DNA from: an uncultured Nocardiopsis sp.
GTDB lineage: Bacteria; Actinomycetota; Actinomycetes; Streptosporangiales; Streptosporangiaceae
Assembly: GCA_937957845.1 (NCBI GenBank)
Contig: CALGOD010000684.1
Coordinates: 1 to 8,852 of the forward strand
Direction: 5' to 3'
Length of the DNA stretch: 8,852 nucleotides
The notes under the pieces: model-generated
The model's database searches: none
Told to the model about the DNA's origin: nothing
What the model saw: the letters and a program-made list of their open reading frames with translations, nothing else
Made by a program: the position numbers and the translations under genes
Part shown: positions 1 to 5,864 of the stretch, piece after piece
Position numbering within the stretch: position 1 is the first letter of the stretch
How the letters are laid out: the number at the start of each line of letters is the position of its first letter

Positions 1-30
1 GGGGCGGTCAAGGCCGCCGGCCGCGAGTAG
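1..30 (+). CDS. C-terminal end of an upstream gene (partial)
   Basis: Frame 1 from the left edge reads nine codons ending GRE and then a TAG stop at 28-30. A strong hairpin follows 17 nt later, which fits the end of a gene. Too little is visible to assign a family, and the frame choice rests only on this position. Confidence 0.4.
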   Translation, partial: GAVKAAGRE

Positions 31-47
31 GTCGTCATCGAGCGGGT

Positions 48-82
48 CCGGGGGCGCCGTCCGACACGGACGACGCCCCCGG
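48..82 (+). terminator. GC-rich hairpin, likely intrinsic terminator of the upstream gene
   Basis: CCGGGGGCG (48-56) pairs perfectly with CGCCCCCGG (74-82). After one C/A mismatch (57/73) the stem continues for six pairs (58-63 with 67-72) around the loop ACA. There is no real T-tract afterwards (CTCATTCC), as is common for terminators in high-GC actinomycetes. Confidence 0.7.
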
Positions 83-184
83 CTCATTCCACGGTCCTGG
101 CGACCTCACCTGTCCGGTGCGGGCGGCGAGGGTGGAACGGAGCCGGCGCCGACGAGATCCCGAGCCGCCTGTAGCATCGCCTGT

Positions 185-200
185 AGTGGTGTAGACCACT
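185..200. promoter_or_regulatory. DasR-like (dre-type) operator upstream of the lactonase gene
   Basis: The 16-mer AGTGGTGTAGACCACT is a perfect inverted repeat of AGTGGT/ACCACT around GTAG. It differs by one central base from the fully symmetric form of the DasR-responsive element of streptomycetes (core TGGTCTAGACCA), which is bound by GntR-family aminosugar regulators. It lies 41 nt before the lactonase start, where repressor binding could block transcription. The motif is visible; DasR/NagR control is inferred from the known consensus. Confidence 0.6.
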
Positions 201-241
201 GTGTCGAAAAAGCGCTGGGACATGAGGAAAGCGGGGCCCCG

Positions 242-1330
242 ATGGGCGGTTCGGCGGACGGACGACGGCTTCTGCTCGTGGGCACCTACACCCCCGACTC
301 CGAGCCCTCGGGGGAGGGCGAGGGTATCCACCGTGTCTGGTTCGACCCCCTGACTGGACGGATGGCCGACGGCGGCGTGGCCGCGCGCACGTCCGGGCCG
401 TCCTTCCTGGCCTTCCGCGAGGACCCGCCCACGGTCTACACGGTCAACGAGCGGGGCGAGGGCACCGTCACCGCCTTCCGGGTCGACGGCCACGCCGACC
501 TCACCGAACTGGCCCAGGCCCCCACCGGTGGTGGATCACCCTGCCATGTCCTCGCGATCGGCTCCGAGTTGGTGGTGACCAACTACGCCAACGGCGTCGT
601 GAGCGTCCACGGACTGTCGGAGGACGGCGCCTTCACCGCCTCGACCGAACTCGCGCACACCGGAAGCGGACCGGTCACCGACAGACAGGAGGGTCCGCAC
701 GCGCACAGCGCCGCCGCCCCCGACGAACGCCACGTCCTGGTGGCGGACCTGGGCACCGATGAACTGCGCGTCCTTCGCGAGGGCGAGCAGACCGGCGTCG
801 TCGCGCTGCCACCGGGAACCGGACCCCGCCACATGGCGGTGGCGGGGGAGTACGTGTACGTGGCGGGCGAACTCGACTCGCGGGTGCACGTCGTGCGCTG
901 GGACCCCGGCACCGGCACCGGCGAGCACCTCGGCGCCGTCCACGCCACCGGGGAGGATGCGGCGGGGGTCAACTTCCCCGCGGAGATCCTCCTCCACGGG
1001 GGACACGTGTACCTGTCCAACAGAGGGGCCGACCAGATCGCCGTCTTCGCGCTTCGCGATGGCGGCGCGCGCCTGGAACACAGGGCCAACGTCCCTGCCG
1101 AGGGAGCATGGCCGCGCAACTTCACCGTGGTGCGGGGCCACCGCGAGGAGCCCGACCACCTGGTGGTGGCCGCCCAGAACGGGGATTCGCTGGCGTCCCT
1201 ACGTCTGGACCCCGACACCGGCGTCCCCGTCGACACCGGCCACCGCCTGACGCTTCCGGTGCCGGTCTGTGTGCTCCCGGTCCCGATCAAGCGCATACGC
1301 GGCTCCGAGGCCTCGACCCCTTCCCCGTGA
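242..1330 (+). CDS. Lactonase family beta-propeller protein (6-phosphogluconolactonase YbhE/YkgB type)
   Basis: This 362-residue protein matches the seven-bladed propeller lactonase family (Pfam Lactonase, PF10282), which includes E. coli 6-phosphogluconolactonase; family members are usually 330-390 residues. Motifs typical of the family occur in order: GTYT (14-17), VNE (68-70), GGGSPCHV (96-103), NYANG (114-118), GPHAHS (151-156), GPRH (194-197), SNRGADQIAVF (259-269), WPRNF (290-294) and QNGDS (312-316). No signal peptide or membrane segment is seen, so it is probably cytoplasmic. The ATG at 242 follows GAGGAAA (224-230) by 11 nt and places GTYT close to the N-terminus, as usual. The leader contains a DasR-like palindrome, which suggests aminosugar-responsive control. 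The likely reaction is hydrolysis of 6-phosphogluconolactone or a related aldonolactone; the family also contains members of unproven substrate. It converges with the immunity-like gene, 74 nt away. Confidence 0.88.
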   Translation: MGGSADGRRLLLVGTYTPDSEPSGEGEGIHRVWFDPLTGRMADGGVAARTSGPSFLAFREDPPTVYTVNERGEGTVTAFRVDGHADLTELAQAPTGGGSPCHVLAIGSELVVTNYANGVVSVHGLSEDGAFTASTELAHTGSGPVTDRQEGPHAHSAAAPDERHVLVADLGTDELRVLREGEQTGVVALPPGTGPRHMAVAGEYVYVAGELDSRVHVVRWDPGTGTGEHLGAVHATGEDAAGVNFPAEILLHGGHVYLSNRGADQIAVFALRDGGARLEHRANVPAEGAWPRNFTVVRGHREEPDHLVVAAQNGDSLASLRLDPDTGVPVDTGHRLTLPVPVCVLPVPIKRIRGSEASTPSP

Positions 1331-1404
1331 CCCTGTACAAGGCCACGACGTTCGGAGCGACCATGAGCACAAGATCGTCGCAGGTCGGCAGGTGACCTCC
1401 GTAC

Positions 1405-1938
1405 TCAACGACGAAGATCGGCGTCCAGCACGCGGATCAGCTCGCCCACCCGTCCGCCACCGGTGGATGCCGCCGGAAAGCGGCCGAGCACGTCGATGAG
1501 GACGGGTGTCGCACGACGGGCCGTTCGTCCGATATGTGCGATGCCGACGCTCGGGTCGTCGCCGGCGGCGAGTTCGGCGGCCCTGGCCGCATGCGCACCC
1601 GCTCCGAGAATGTGCTTGACCTGGGTGGCCTTGGCCAAGGGGTGCAGGTACGCGGCACCCGCCGCTGCCATCGCCGCCCACGCCGACTCGCGCGCGGCCG
1701 TGATGTTCACGGTCCTGCCCGCTCTCATCGCCCCCCAGGCGGTGTCGCGCAGACGTTTCCCGCGTTCCCCGCCTCGAGCGAACTCCCACGCCGCGGTGAT
1801 CGCCTCCCGCGGCCGCGGGTCGTCCGGCCGGTCCGCCTCGAATATCCCCAGCACCGTCTCCGCGCACCCCGCGGCGAACGCGGTGACCTCACGGAGATCC
1901 TGCTTGCTCAGAGTGATCTCGCCCGCTTCCTCTGCCAT
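1405..1938 (-). CDS. Imm-5-like domain protein (putative immunity protein)
   Basis: This 177-residue, alanine-rich, all-helical protein resembles the family annotated 'putative immunity protein' (Imm-5-like), common in streptomycetes and sometimes mislabelled as exonuclease SbcC. Recognisable parts are an N-terminal helix (about 10-35), DPRPREAI (40-47) followed by a WEFARGGERGK segment, the conserved YLHPLAKATQVKHILGAG block (97-114), and a C-terminal helix GELIRVLDADL (165-175). I chose the ATG at 1938 because homology starts there; the frame is open further upstream to 2145 but that part is Arg/Pro-rich and looks non-coding. The ribosome site is weak (GAAGATGGG just upstream). No adjacent polymorphic toxin is visible, so the immunity function is only a family label. 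It is a single gene, convergent with the first lactonase and divergent from the SMP-30 operon. Confidence 0.75.
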   Translation of the reverse strand: MAEEAGEITLSKQDLREVTAFAAGCAETVLGIFEADRPDDPRPREAITAAWEFARGGERGKRLRDTAWGAMRAGRTVNITAARESAWAAMAAAGAAYLHPLAKATQVKHILGAGAHAARAAELAAGDDPSVGIAHIGRTARRATPVLIDVLGRFPAASTGGGRVGELIRVLDADLRR

Positions 1939-2068
1939 GGACCCATCTTCGGGTATCGGGTCGGGAAGCCGGATCGGACTCCGTTCGGTGGGACCGGCGA
2001 CGTATCCGCCGTCTGGGTCCCGACACCGGCCCCGGCCATCGCCTGGCGTGCCGATCGGTCCACCTTTC

Positions 2069-2131
2069 GCTCCTGGGCGACGAGGTGGTGTCAGGAGCAC
2101 TCTCGGCGCCCAAAGTGCTCCTGGCACCACC
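2069..2131. repeat. Long inverted repeat with a competing third arm
   Basis: The arm at 2084-2101 (starts GGTGGTG, ends GAGCACT) pairs with 2114-2131 (starts AGTGCTC, ends CACCACC) over 18 bp with a single G-U position. The loop is 12 nt. Just upstream, GCTCCTG at 2069-2075 is identical to 2117-2123 inside the second arm and can pair instead with CAGGAGC (2092-2098). Two mutually exclusive hairpins are therefore possible. The structure sits in the divergent intergenic region and is not followed by a T-tract, so a plain terminator is unlikely. Confidence 0.75.
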
Positions 2132-2154
2132 GTCGTCGCAGGCACGGTCTCGCC

Positions 2155-2225
2155 TTCTATCCATAAGTGCTATCCGTGATTTATGTGTGACTCTGAGTTA
2201 GCGTGGGGTGCGATATCACCCTACG
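2155..2225. promoter_or_regulatory. AT-rich putative promoter/operator region of the SMP-30-zwf operon
   Basis: This is the most AT-rich stretch of the 383-nt divergent gap. It holds an imperfect inverted repeat CATAA (2162-2166)/TTATG (2181-2185) and a second one, GGGTG-CGATAT-CACCC (2206-2221). TAGCGT (2199-2204) fits a loose TAnnnT -10 box, but I see no convincing -35. The assignment is by position and composition only. Confidence 0.35.
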
Positions 2226-2259
2226 ACCGTGGGGCGAAACCCTCCCCGATCCCAGAAGA

Positions 2260-2277
2260 ACGTGGACAACGTGGACA
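2260..2277 (+). repeat. Tandem 9-bp direct repeat in the operon leader
   Basis: ACGTGGACA occurs twice back to back (2260-2268 and 2269-2277), 45 nt before the SMP-30 start. It could be a pair of activator or repressor half-sites, or chance. Confidence 0.5.
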
Positions 2278-2303
2278 TTTCCGAGCTCGCTGACGGGACC
2301 CTC

Positions 2304-2313
2304 GGGAGGAAGG
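2304..2313 (+). promoter_or_regulatory. Ribosome binding site setting the SMP-30 start at 2322
   Basis: GGGAGGAAGG lies 8 nt before the ATG at 2322. This favours that start over the in-frame ATG at 2208, which lacks a comparable site and would add 38 residues with no family resemblance. Confidence 0.75.
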
Positions 2314-2321
2314 CGGCAACG

Positions 2322-3161
2322 ATGAAGGTCGAACAGGTCACCGAGCCGCTCGCCTACCACGGTGAGGGACCGGTCTGGTCGGCCGCCTGGGGCGGCCTTC
2401 GATGGTTGGACATGCTGGCCGGGGACGTGTTGTCGCTCTCCTCGGACGGCACCGTGGCGCGGCGCCACATCGACACCGTGGTCGCCGCGGTCCGTCCCAG
2501 ACGAGAAGGGGGAGCCGTGATCGGTGTCGAACGCGGCTTCGCCCTCGAGGACACGGACGGGAAGGTGACCCTCCTGGAGCCCCTGTGGAGCGATGATCGT
2601 GTCCGCATGAACGAAGGAGGGTGCGATCCCGATGGCCGGTTCTACTGCGGTTCCATGGCCTACGACCTCCGACCCGGGGCCGGAGCGGTCCACCGCCTGG
2701 ACCCCGACGGTTCGACGACCACCGTCCTCGACGACGTGACGGTCTCCAACGGTCTGGAATGGAGCCCGGACGGGAGCCGTGCGTACTACGTCGACACCGC
2801 GACGGACCGTATCGACGTCTTCGACTACGACCGTGAGGGCGGCCTGAGCGGGCGCCGCCGGTTCGCCGACGTACCGGGCGGCCCGGACGGGTTGACCGTC
2901 GACGAGGACGGCGGCGTGTGGGTCGCCCTGTACGGCGGCGGCTCGGTGCGCCGGTACACACCGGGAGGCGACCTGGACGAGGTCGTGGAGCTCCCGGTCA
3001 CCAAGGTCACGGCGTGCGCCTTCGGAGGCCCCGAGCTCGACCGACTGTTCATCACCACCTCGCGCGAACACCTCGACCCCGGCGACGAGCCGCAGGCCGG
3101 CGCGCTGTTCACTTGCACACCGGGCGTCCGGGGCATGGCCGTCCGGGAGTTCGCCGGATGA
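2322..3161 (+). CDS. SMP-30/gluconolactonase/LRE family lactonase
   Basis: This 279-residue protein is of normal length for SMP-30/gluconolactonase (Pfam SGL) six-bladed propellers, metal-dependent enzymes that hydrolyse sugar lactones. The expected metal ligands are present by motif: E15 in HGEGPVW, N143 in VSNGLEWSPDG and D189 in GGPDGLTVDEDG. The substrate loop RMNEGGCDPDGRFYCGSM (95-112) carries N97 and D102. No signal peptide is seen, so it should act in the cytoplasm. It is the first gene of a coupled set: its TGA overlaps the ATG of the Zwf-like gene (ATGA, 3158-3161), so the lactone it opens is probably the product of that dehydrogenase. The exact lactone (gluconolactone, 6-phosphogluconolactone or another aldonolactone) cannot be read from sequence. 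It is not homologous to the lactonase at 242-1330 beyond sharing a propeller fold. Confidence 0.9.
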   Translation: MKVEQVTEPLAYHGEGPVWSAAWGGLRWLDMLAGDVLSLSSDGTVARRHIDTVVAAVRPRREGGAVIGVERGFALEDTDGKVTLLEPLWSDDRVRMNEGGCDPDGRFYCGSMAYDLRPGAGAVHRLDPDGSTTTVLDDVTVSNGLEWSPDGSRAYYVDTATDRIDVFDYDREGGLSGRRRFADVPGGPDGLTVDEDGGVWVALYGGGSVRRYTPGGDLDEVVELPVTKVTACAFGGPELDRLFITTSREHLDPGDEPQAGALFTCTPGVRGMAVREFAG

Positions 3162-4564
3162 ACGGGAGACCCATGGAAGACCCGACGGACGAGCGGACAC
3201 AGACCCTGGTCATCCTCGGCGCACGCGGAGACCTCACCACGAGACTGCTGCTGCCGGGCCTAGGCAGCCTCATCGCCCTGTCCTCGCTGGACGACCTCTT
3301 CCTCGTCGGTAGCAACCAGGGCGCAGGCAGCGACGAGGAGTGGCGGGCGACCGTCGCACGAGCGTTCGCGGACGCCGACGCGAGCGGACCCGCGGTCGAG
3401 GCCGTCGTCCGCGACGCTCGTTACGTGGCCGCGGACGCCACCGACGAAGACGATCTACGCCGACTGCTGGACTGCCGCCGCGGACGCCTCACGCTCTACT
3501 TCGCGCTACCGCCCGCGGTCACGGTCGAAAGCTGCCGTACCCTGGCCCGGATCGGTGTACCGCCCGGTACTCGCCTGGTGCTCGAAAAGCCCTTCGGTAC
3601 CGACACGGGCAGTGCCACGGCGCTGAACGAACTGCTCCACGACCTGGCGCCCGAGGACCACGTGCACCGTGTCGACCACTTCCTCGGTATGACGACGGTG
3701 CTCAACATCCTGGGCGTCCGGTTCGCCAACCGGGTGACCGAACCGCTGTTCACCTCCGAGCACGTCGAAGCGGTCGAGATCGTGTTCGACGAAACCCGCG
3801 GACTCGAAGGCCGCGCGGGCTTCTACGACGTGACGGGCGCCCTGCGCGACATGATCCAAAGCCACCTGCTCCAGGTACTGGCGCTCGTGGCGATGTCCCC
3901 ACCGAGCACGCTGGACGCACTCGACGTGAGCGACGCCAAGGCACAGGTCCTGCGCGCGACCCGGATCTGGGACGACGACCCCGAGCGGTTCAGCCGTCGC
4001 GCCCGCTACACCGCCGGCACGATCGACGGCCGCACGCTCGCCTCGTACGTCGATGAGGAGGGCATCGACCCCGTGAGGGAGACCGAGACCCTGGCCGAGG
4101 TCGTGTTCGCGGTCGACACCTGGCGGTGGGCCGGTGTGCCGTTCCGCGTCCGGTCGGGGAAGGCCATCGGCTCACCCCGGCAGGAGGTCGCCTTCCTGTT
4201 CAAAGCGCCCCAGCACGTCCCCATCGGGCTCACCGGCGGCTTCGTCGACAACCGTGTGCGCATCGGCCTGGGCCCCCGCCGTCTTCAACTGGACCTCAAC
4301 GTCAACGGGCCGGGCGATCCGTTCGACGTCTCGCCGGTGACGCTCGACACGAGCTTCGCCTCCGGTGACCTGCTGGAGTACGGAGAGGTGCTCCGAGGCG
4401 TCCTGGAGAACGAGAACCCACTGTCGGTGCGCGGTGACATGGCGGTCGAGTCCTGGCGCATCGTCGAACCGGTGTTGGAGGCGTGGCGAGACGGTCGCGT
4501 TCCACTCGACGAGTACAGGGCCGGGAGCGCCGGCCCTGAGGGTTGGAAGAAGCGGACGACATGA
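3158..4564 (+). CDS. zwf: Glucose-6-phosphate dehydrogenase family protein with altered active-site signature
   Basis: The 468-residue length and full-length architecture match G6PDH, which oxidises glucose 6-phosphate to 6-phosphogluconolactone with NAD(P)+. Visible landmarks are the nucleotide-binding loop GARGDL (21-26), EKPFG with K144, the sugar-site motif VDHFLGMT (172-179), GALRDMIQSHLLQ with the catalytic-type H236, VRSGKA with K335, and the C-terminal VRGDMAVESWRIVEPVLEAW. The classical signature is DHYLGKE. Here D173 and H174 are kept, but Tyr is Phe175, Lys is Met178 and Glu is Thr179. In known enzymes the Tyr and Lys help bind the sugar phosphate, so substrate or activity may differ; similar sequences probably form a divergent actinobacterial clade. 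The ATG at 3158 (GGGAG at 3145-3149) overlaps the SMP-30 stop; an ATG at 3173 is the alternative start. Its own stop overlaps the transporter start by ATGA. The symbol denotes family, not proven function. Confidence 0.85.
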   Translation: MNGRPMEDPTDERTQTLVILGARGDLTTRLLLPGLGSLIALSSLDDLFLVGSNQGAGSDEEWRATVARAFADADASGPAVEAVVRDARYVAADATDEDDLRRLLDCRRGRLTLYFALPPAVTVESCRTLARIGVPPGTRLVLEKPFGTDTGSATALNELLHDLAPEDHVHRVDHFLGMTTVLNILGVRFANRVTEPLFTSEHVEAVEIVFDETRGLEGRAGFYDVTGALRDMIQSHLLQVLALVAMSPPSTLDALDVSDAKAQVLRATRIWDDDPERFSRRARYTAGTIDGRTLASYVDEEGIDPVRETETLAEVVFAVDTWRWAGVPFRVRSGKAIGSPRQEVAFLFKAPQHVPIGLTGGFVDNRVRIGLGPRRLQLDLNVNGPGDPFDVSPVTLDTSFASGDLLEYGEVLRGVLENENPLSVRGDMAVESWRIVEPVLEAWRDGRVPLDEYRAGSAGPEGWKKRTT

Positions 4565-5321
4565 GCGAACCGTTGAACACGCGCCCCGCGGAGGAGAGCC
4601 ACCTCGTCCGGCTCACGCCACGGGGCTGCGCACTGTCCGCAGAGGGGCACTGGCCCTCACCATCGGCAGCTTCCTGTTCGGTTTCGACACCGGGATCATC
4701 TCCGGAGCGTTGCTGTTCATCCGGGAGGACTTCGTCCTCGACTCCTTCGAGCAGAGCTCGGTGGTGGGCGTCCTGCTGCTCGGCGCCGTCGTCGGCGCGC
4801 TCGGCTGCGGGCGCATCGCGGATCGCTACGGGTGACGACCGCTCCTTGCGGCACTCGGTGCCGTGGTCTCCCTCGTGCTCGTCGACCGGGTCGGCCGACG
4901 CCCGCTGCCGCTGATCTCCTTGCTGGGGATGGGGGTCTCCATCGGGCTGCTGGGGATGGCGGCCGCAGCGGGGCTGAGCCCGGTGTTCATGCTCGCGTTC
5001 ATGCTGCTGTACATCCTGGCGTTCGGGATCGGCATGGGCCCGGTCTTCTGGGTCCTGCTCGGCGAACTCTTTCCCCCCGCCCAGCGCGCGACGGGCTCCA
5101 GCGCCGGTGCGACCGTGAACTGGCTCTCGAACTTCGTGGTGAGCCTGTTGTTCCTACCGGTCGTCACGGCCATCGGTCAGGCGCCGACGTTCTGGATCTT
5201 CGCCGTGATCTGCCTTCTCGGCCTCGGGTTCGTCGCCAGGTGGGTCCCCGAGACGCGGAATCGGCACTCCGACGAAGTCGGCGCGGACCTCCACCGGCGG
5301 TGGAACGTGAAGGCGGGTTGA
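4561..5321 (+). pseudogene. Sugar-porter MFS transporter, degraded
   Basis: The remnants match the sugar porter family of proton-linked hexose importers, normally about 450-480 residues with 12 membrane helices. The ATG at 4561 overlaps the zwf stop (ATGA) and opens a frame that leaves the family after about 20-25 codons. A 1-nt loss between roughly 4610 and 4650 shifts the family match to another frame, which carries TM1 (GSFLFGFDTGIISGALLF), TM2 and the ADRYG loop motif. There TGA (4833-4835) replaces the Arg of GRRP, most simply CGA to TGA. The same frame continues into RPLLAALGAVVS and then directly LVLVDRVGRRP, the motif that normally follows TM8, so about half the protein (late TM3 to TM8) is deleted. 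TM9-TM12 and a PETR-type end (5240-5260) remain, with TGA at 5319-5321. Three independent lesions make function very unlikely. Confidence 0.88.
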
Positions 5322-5330
5322 CGGTTGGGC

Positions 5331-5385
5331 ACCGATGCTCTCCAGGGACGGGCCACCACCCCCGAGGAGAGAGCGGCCCATCGGT
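5331..5385 (+). terminator. Two-part stem after the transporter pseudogene, possible terminator
   Basis: ACCGATG (5331-5337) pairs with CATCGGT (5379-5385), and the adjoining CTCTCC (5338-5343) pairs with GGAGAG (5366-5371) across an asymmetric bulge. A smaller hairpin, ATCGCC/GGCGAT (5401-5417), follows. Neither ends in a T-tract. The position just past the last stop of the operon suggests a termination role. Nothing else is recognised in the 231-nt gap up to the fmdB-like gene. Confidence 0.35.
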
Positions 5386-5552
5386 CCCGAGCAGGAATCC
5401 ATCGCCCTCCTGGCGATCTGACCTGGTCCACCGCCCACCAGTGGTCACATACCGAAGCTTTACGGTCGCTCTCTGTTTTTCCTGTGGTGGTGGAGGGCAG
5501 TCGTCCGGGTTGCGGGGACGCTCAGGGCTTTCGTCGGTAGGGGGACCGCCAT

Positions 5553-5840
5553 ATGGCCACATACCAGTTCGCGTGCGAGGAGCACGGCGGCATCGAGCTC
5601 GAAGCCGCGATGGGGACGGCGCCGCAGGTCCTTCCGTGCCCGGACTGTGGTGGACGGGCGCGTCGGGTGTTCTCCGCGCCGATGCTCGGCAACCTGCCCC
5701 GCGCCGTGACGACCGCGTTCGAGAGCGCGGAACGCAGTGGGGACGCACCGGAGGTGGTCACGTCGGTACCGCCTTCTATGAGGCGGCCCGCACAGCGGTA
5801 CACGCACGATCCGGCACACCGCCGACTTCCCAGACCCTGA
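5553..5840 (+). CDS. fmdB: FmdB-like zinc ribbon protein of the formamidase pair
   Basis: This 95-residue protein resembles the FmdB family (Pfam Zn_ribbon_8/CxxC_CxxC_SSSS), small zinc-ribbon proteins often encoded beside amidases and proposed to be regulatory. The N-terminus MATYQFAC starts the ribbon; the metal pairs are C8-x-x-H11 and C29-P-D-C32, followed by GGRARRVFSAPML, which is characteristic of actinobacterial members. Most relatives have Cys at the position of H11, so this is a CCCH variant that should still bind zinc. The C-terminal 40 residues are basic and Pro-rich, without recognisable structure. The ATG at 5553 is set by AGGGGGA (5539-5545), 7 nt upstream. Its stop is 24 nt before fmdA, so both genes are probably cotranscribed. 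Its biochemical role is unproven. Confidence 0.8.
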   Translation: MATYQFACEEHGGIELEAAMGTAPQVLPCPDCGGRARRVFSAPMLGNLPRAVTTAFESAERSGDAPEVVTSVPPSMRRPAQRYTHDPAHRRLPRP

Positions 5841-5864
5841 CCGTTCGACGAAAAGGATCCGCTG

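Noticed and set aside
1382..1398. AGGTC/GACCT as a terminator between the convergent lactonase and immunity genes
   Set aside because: Only five pairs with a 7-nt loop and no T-tract; too weak to call.
1939..2145. Upstream extension of the immunity-like gene on the reverse strand
   Set aside because: The translated part is Pro/Arg/Gly-rich, crosses the inverted repeat, and homology begins at the ATG at 1938.
2208..2321. A 38-residue N-terminal extension of the SMP-30 protein
   Set aside because: No ribosome site at 2208, no family resemblance, and a strong ribosome site in front of 2322; this stretch is better read as leader.
4543..4914. An intact small gene across the start of the transporter
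   Set aside because: After the first codons it is an out-of-frame reading of the transporter, whose helices are plain in the other frame.
5421..5445. ACCAGTGGT and CTGGT/ACCAG inverted repeats as a second DasR-type site
   Set aside because: The halves are in the wrong order and the CTAG-like centre is missing, so they do not fit the dre core.
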